Assembly (NCBI GenBank): GCA_034769895.1
Contig: CM068367.1
Location: forward strand, 120,503,927 to 120,567,926
Origin: Magicicada septendecula
Taxonomy: Eukaryota > Arthropoda > Insecta > Hemiptera > Cicadidae
DNA length: 64,000 nucleotides
Direction of reading: 5' to 3'
Shown here: positions 61,472 to 64,000 of the stretch, in pieces
Position numbering within the stretch: the stretch's first letter is position 1
Layout: each line of letters begins with the position of its first letter
Position numbers and translations under genes: made by a program
The notes under the pieces: generated by a model
What the model saw: only the letters and a program-made list of their open reading frames with translations
Told to the model about the DNA's origin: nothing
Database searches by the model: none

Positions 61472-62396
61472 AGACAGAGAGACTATCTGATTATCTGTCC
61501 GTTAACCTTAGGGGATCGTATTATGGCATTCTGCTAAATTTCAGGATTCTATCGCACGTAGATTCCACTACCCACCTCTTGAGGTCAGATTCTCTTCTTA
61601 AATACTGTCCCATTAGCAAGATGTAGGCCTAAACATGATGTATGTGTCTAAACGAAAAGCCCACCTGGTAAAAATATGTATGACTGAAAAATTGCAGTAT
61701 TTAATTGAAAATAAGACCTCCTTTTTCTGCTAGATTTTTTTCTCCAAAATTTGAGTGGATCTTATATCCAAATCAGATCTTAGAATAGAATATTAGCGGC
61801 AGAAAATTAAATTAATAAAAAGAAATGAGAGTAATGTTTAACGGCATTTATTAAAACAATCTGTATTACGGCACACATCTAGCACACATTCTAGTGTTCA
61901 GGTCGTTAATATAACAATAAAATCAGGGCAAAATTTTTAAAACTTTTATCCAACAATACGGGAGTGTGTTATAATCAATGAGGTCTTGATTGAATATTTT
62001 ATTAATTTTATTCCTTTCCAACTTTTAAAGTAATCTGATAAAATCATCTTCAAAAGGTATTCTGACGTGTGCTAGGTCACAGACTTCAAACTTCATCTTT
62101 TCGCACTACAATTCATATTGTATGCCATACAGAAGCTTAACTATTTTTCTTTCTGCCTTCTTCTTTCCTTCTGCTGTTCTTCGCCTAGAATCGCTGTTAA
62201 CGATCCAGTTGTTACTTAAGATATGTCCAATTTAGTTTCCCAATCCGCAGAAGCGTTCTATCCTCCATGATTGTTTTGACCACGTTTCGCTGCTTATTTT
62301 ATTATTGAAAAACTTATTATTTTTGAAGTTTGGTAGTTTTACTTGATTCCATTTATACTGACAATTCTACAGGAGATTAACTAACGAGAAATTGAC

Positions 62397-62463
62397 AAAC
62401 TAACTGGGTGTCGAACCTCAGCTACTGTGCACATTACTACCAAACGAGAGCTACCCTAACAAA
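62397..62463 (-). repeat. tRNA-like head, probable SINE relic
   Basis: On -, an A-box-like TAGCTCTCGTTTGGTAG is followed about 30 nt later by a B-box GGTTCGACACCC. The acceptor stem is not convincing, so it is called a relic, not a tRNA gene. Confidence 0.4.
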
Positions 62464-63094
62464 CGAATTCCATTAAAAATAATCGAAATGGTTCAATTGA
62501 ATTGGACTAAAGGAACAATAACGGCGTAAACAACATCCTACGTTCGAAACAGCCCTTATCGATTATCTTCAACATCGCCAAAGCCATTTGAATTATGGAA
62601 ATTACTATATAGAGTGCAGCAGTCCAGGACGTTGTCGTAGGTCGCGGTAGTCGACCCCTATCGCAATAGTCGATAAGGCGACCGCCGACTGCACAAGTTT
62701 GATACCGCAACGCAGATATGAGACAACATTACATACAACCATTTACAATAACGCTGAATACCGTTAAACAAATTTTTTGTTTTTGGTCTCGCATTGAAGT
62801 ATCTGCGCAAACAGTAATGCAGGGAAAAGTTTATTTATTTTATTTTAATATAATCGAAGAAGCAATGTAATACTCGCCGTTACAGACAACTAAATTGATT
62901 CTAACGCTGAATCATATTTCTTGATTTAAATCTTACTCCTTATTTCCTCCGTGTTATATGATCTGTGTAACATGTTCGTGCTTGTGTTGCAAACGCATTT
63001 AATTACGGAGAAGAAAGGAAAATCTACTTCCTTTCTTAAAGTACGAATATTTAATTTTGAAGGATAAGATACATTTGAAATTACATATGATAAA

Positions 63095-63398
63095 ACTATT
63101 ACTCTATAAAAGTGTAAATATCATTGAGGGGGATCGGCTGAGGAGGAAGGATGATTATCTGCGTAGTTCAGTTTCTTTACAAGAATAAAGTACCTAATTT
63201 TTATAGATAAAGTGACTCGAAAATAACATTACATTAAACGACTACCCCATAATAACACATATCTATAAATAGTGAAAATGTTTTGAGGGTGGGCGATATT
63301 TTTTTAGAAATTATCGAACCGAATTAAAGTAAATAATTTTAAATATAAATCTTAGAACACGGAAGTCATGTATGGTTCTCCATACCGATCATTTTTTA
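63095..63398 (-). mobile_element. 158-bp-repeat element, truncated copy D
   Basis: On -, the head (ATCGGTATGGAGAACCATACA, then CTTCC.TGTTCTAAGATTTAT) is followed by sequence resembling copy A's head-side region. The unit array and tail are absent. Confidence 0.6.
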
Positions 63399-64000
63399 TA
63401 CGACGTGTTTTGGAAGAGATCATCCATTGTTTTTCGAAAGTTATCGAGTTATATTATCTAATTAAGTAATATGACATAAAAAATTAATTTTACGTGTTAC
63501 GTTATAACATGTAATTTCTTAATATACATACGTATGTCACGACAATTTAACGTAGATTAATAAATCATATTTAATATATTTAATACTTTTATTATCTATA
63601 GTGCACACTTTCATTATTTATTTCAAAAAATAAAAAGCGAAATATTCTTACACTTGGTTCGGACGAGTGGTTTTGAAACGTTTATATTCCAATTTGTACA
63701 TTTCTGTTAGAATGTTATTTTTTTCATTGACTCGTCTTTCTCCCCCAAATTTGTCTCGCATTTTTTTGAATAAATTTTCATGTTTAGATTAAGAAGATGT
63801 TCAACTGGAGGCGAAACGTATAGGTACGTACTTCAGATTACTTCTTTTTTTTAATTTTAAGAAAAAGATGACCGTTTTGTATTTGCCAGTTTAGCAACAC
63901 GTGTCTTAAAATATGTTAATGGTAACGTAATGGTAACATCGGATCAGTTATTCTGAATTCATTAGGCATGGAACCTGTAAAAGTAATCATAAATTAAATG
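63399..64000. other. No feature recognised
   Basis: AT-rich sequence to the window end, no coding signal. The sequence CTGTAACAATAATAATAAAT near 44728 and the window's last bases look alike, but no element was defined. Confidence 0.4.

Larger units (their letters stand above)
61276..63094. other. No gene recognised; (GA)n and one tRNA-like motif
   Basis: (GA)n at 61400-61468 and the tRNA-like motif at 62397-62463 are listed separately. No coding family was recognised. Confidence 0.5.

Overview
This is eukaryotic nuclear DNA with no recognisable host gene. It is AT-rich and carries GT-AG introns, tRNA-derived SINEs, LINE fragments, Penelope-like elements (PLEs), a PIF/Harbinger DNA transposon, LTR elements and very long dinucleotide and trinucleotide microsatellites. 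The mix fits an animal, most likely an arthropod such as an insect. The species cannot be named from the sequence alone.

Layout. 147-3650 is a complete PIF/Harbinger transposon with perfect 41-bp terminal inverted repeats and TTA target duplications. It encodes a DDE transposase (+) and a MADF-BESS protein (-). Each gene lies partly inside the other's intron. 3743-4663 is an inverted copy of an interspersed element with a 158-bp internal repeat. 4988-11475 is a young LTR retrotransposon with 2-kb LTRs that encodes only one coiled-coil protein. 11476-17330 is mostly unidentified, with one dispersed repeat and one probable solo LTR. 17330-30230 is rich in PLE debris: relics, three outward-facing inverted pairs of PLE ends with hammerhead-ribozyme-like motifs, and a 3.5-kb head-to-head PLE palindrome with reverse transcriptase and GIY-YIG segments. 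30230-56000 is intergenic-looking sequence with microsatellites, LINE 3' fragments, a complete SINE with target duplications, solo LTRs and several paired dispersed repeats. 56068-60066 holds two near-identical copies of the 158-bp-repeat element separated by three orphan units, 20 units in all. 60067-64000 carries another solo LTR, a long GA tract, a tRNA-like motif and a truncated end of the same repeat family.

How the parts relate. The Harbinger is the only unit with a complete two-gene set. Its transposase would need the MADF-BESS partner for DNA binding and nuclear entry, as in known Harbingers. The LTR element lacks polymerase genes and would depend on enzymes supplied elsewhere. The PLE fragments share one arrangement, 5' sides joined and 3' ends pointing outward, which suggests a common insertion mechanism. 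Strongest observations: the interlocked antisense Harbinger genes, the repeated outward inverted PLE ends with hammerhead-like cores, the single-gene LTR element with an LTR-embedded copy of its end and leader junction, and the duplicated 158-bp-repeat element. All calls come from reading the sequence; no database search was run.
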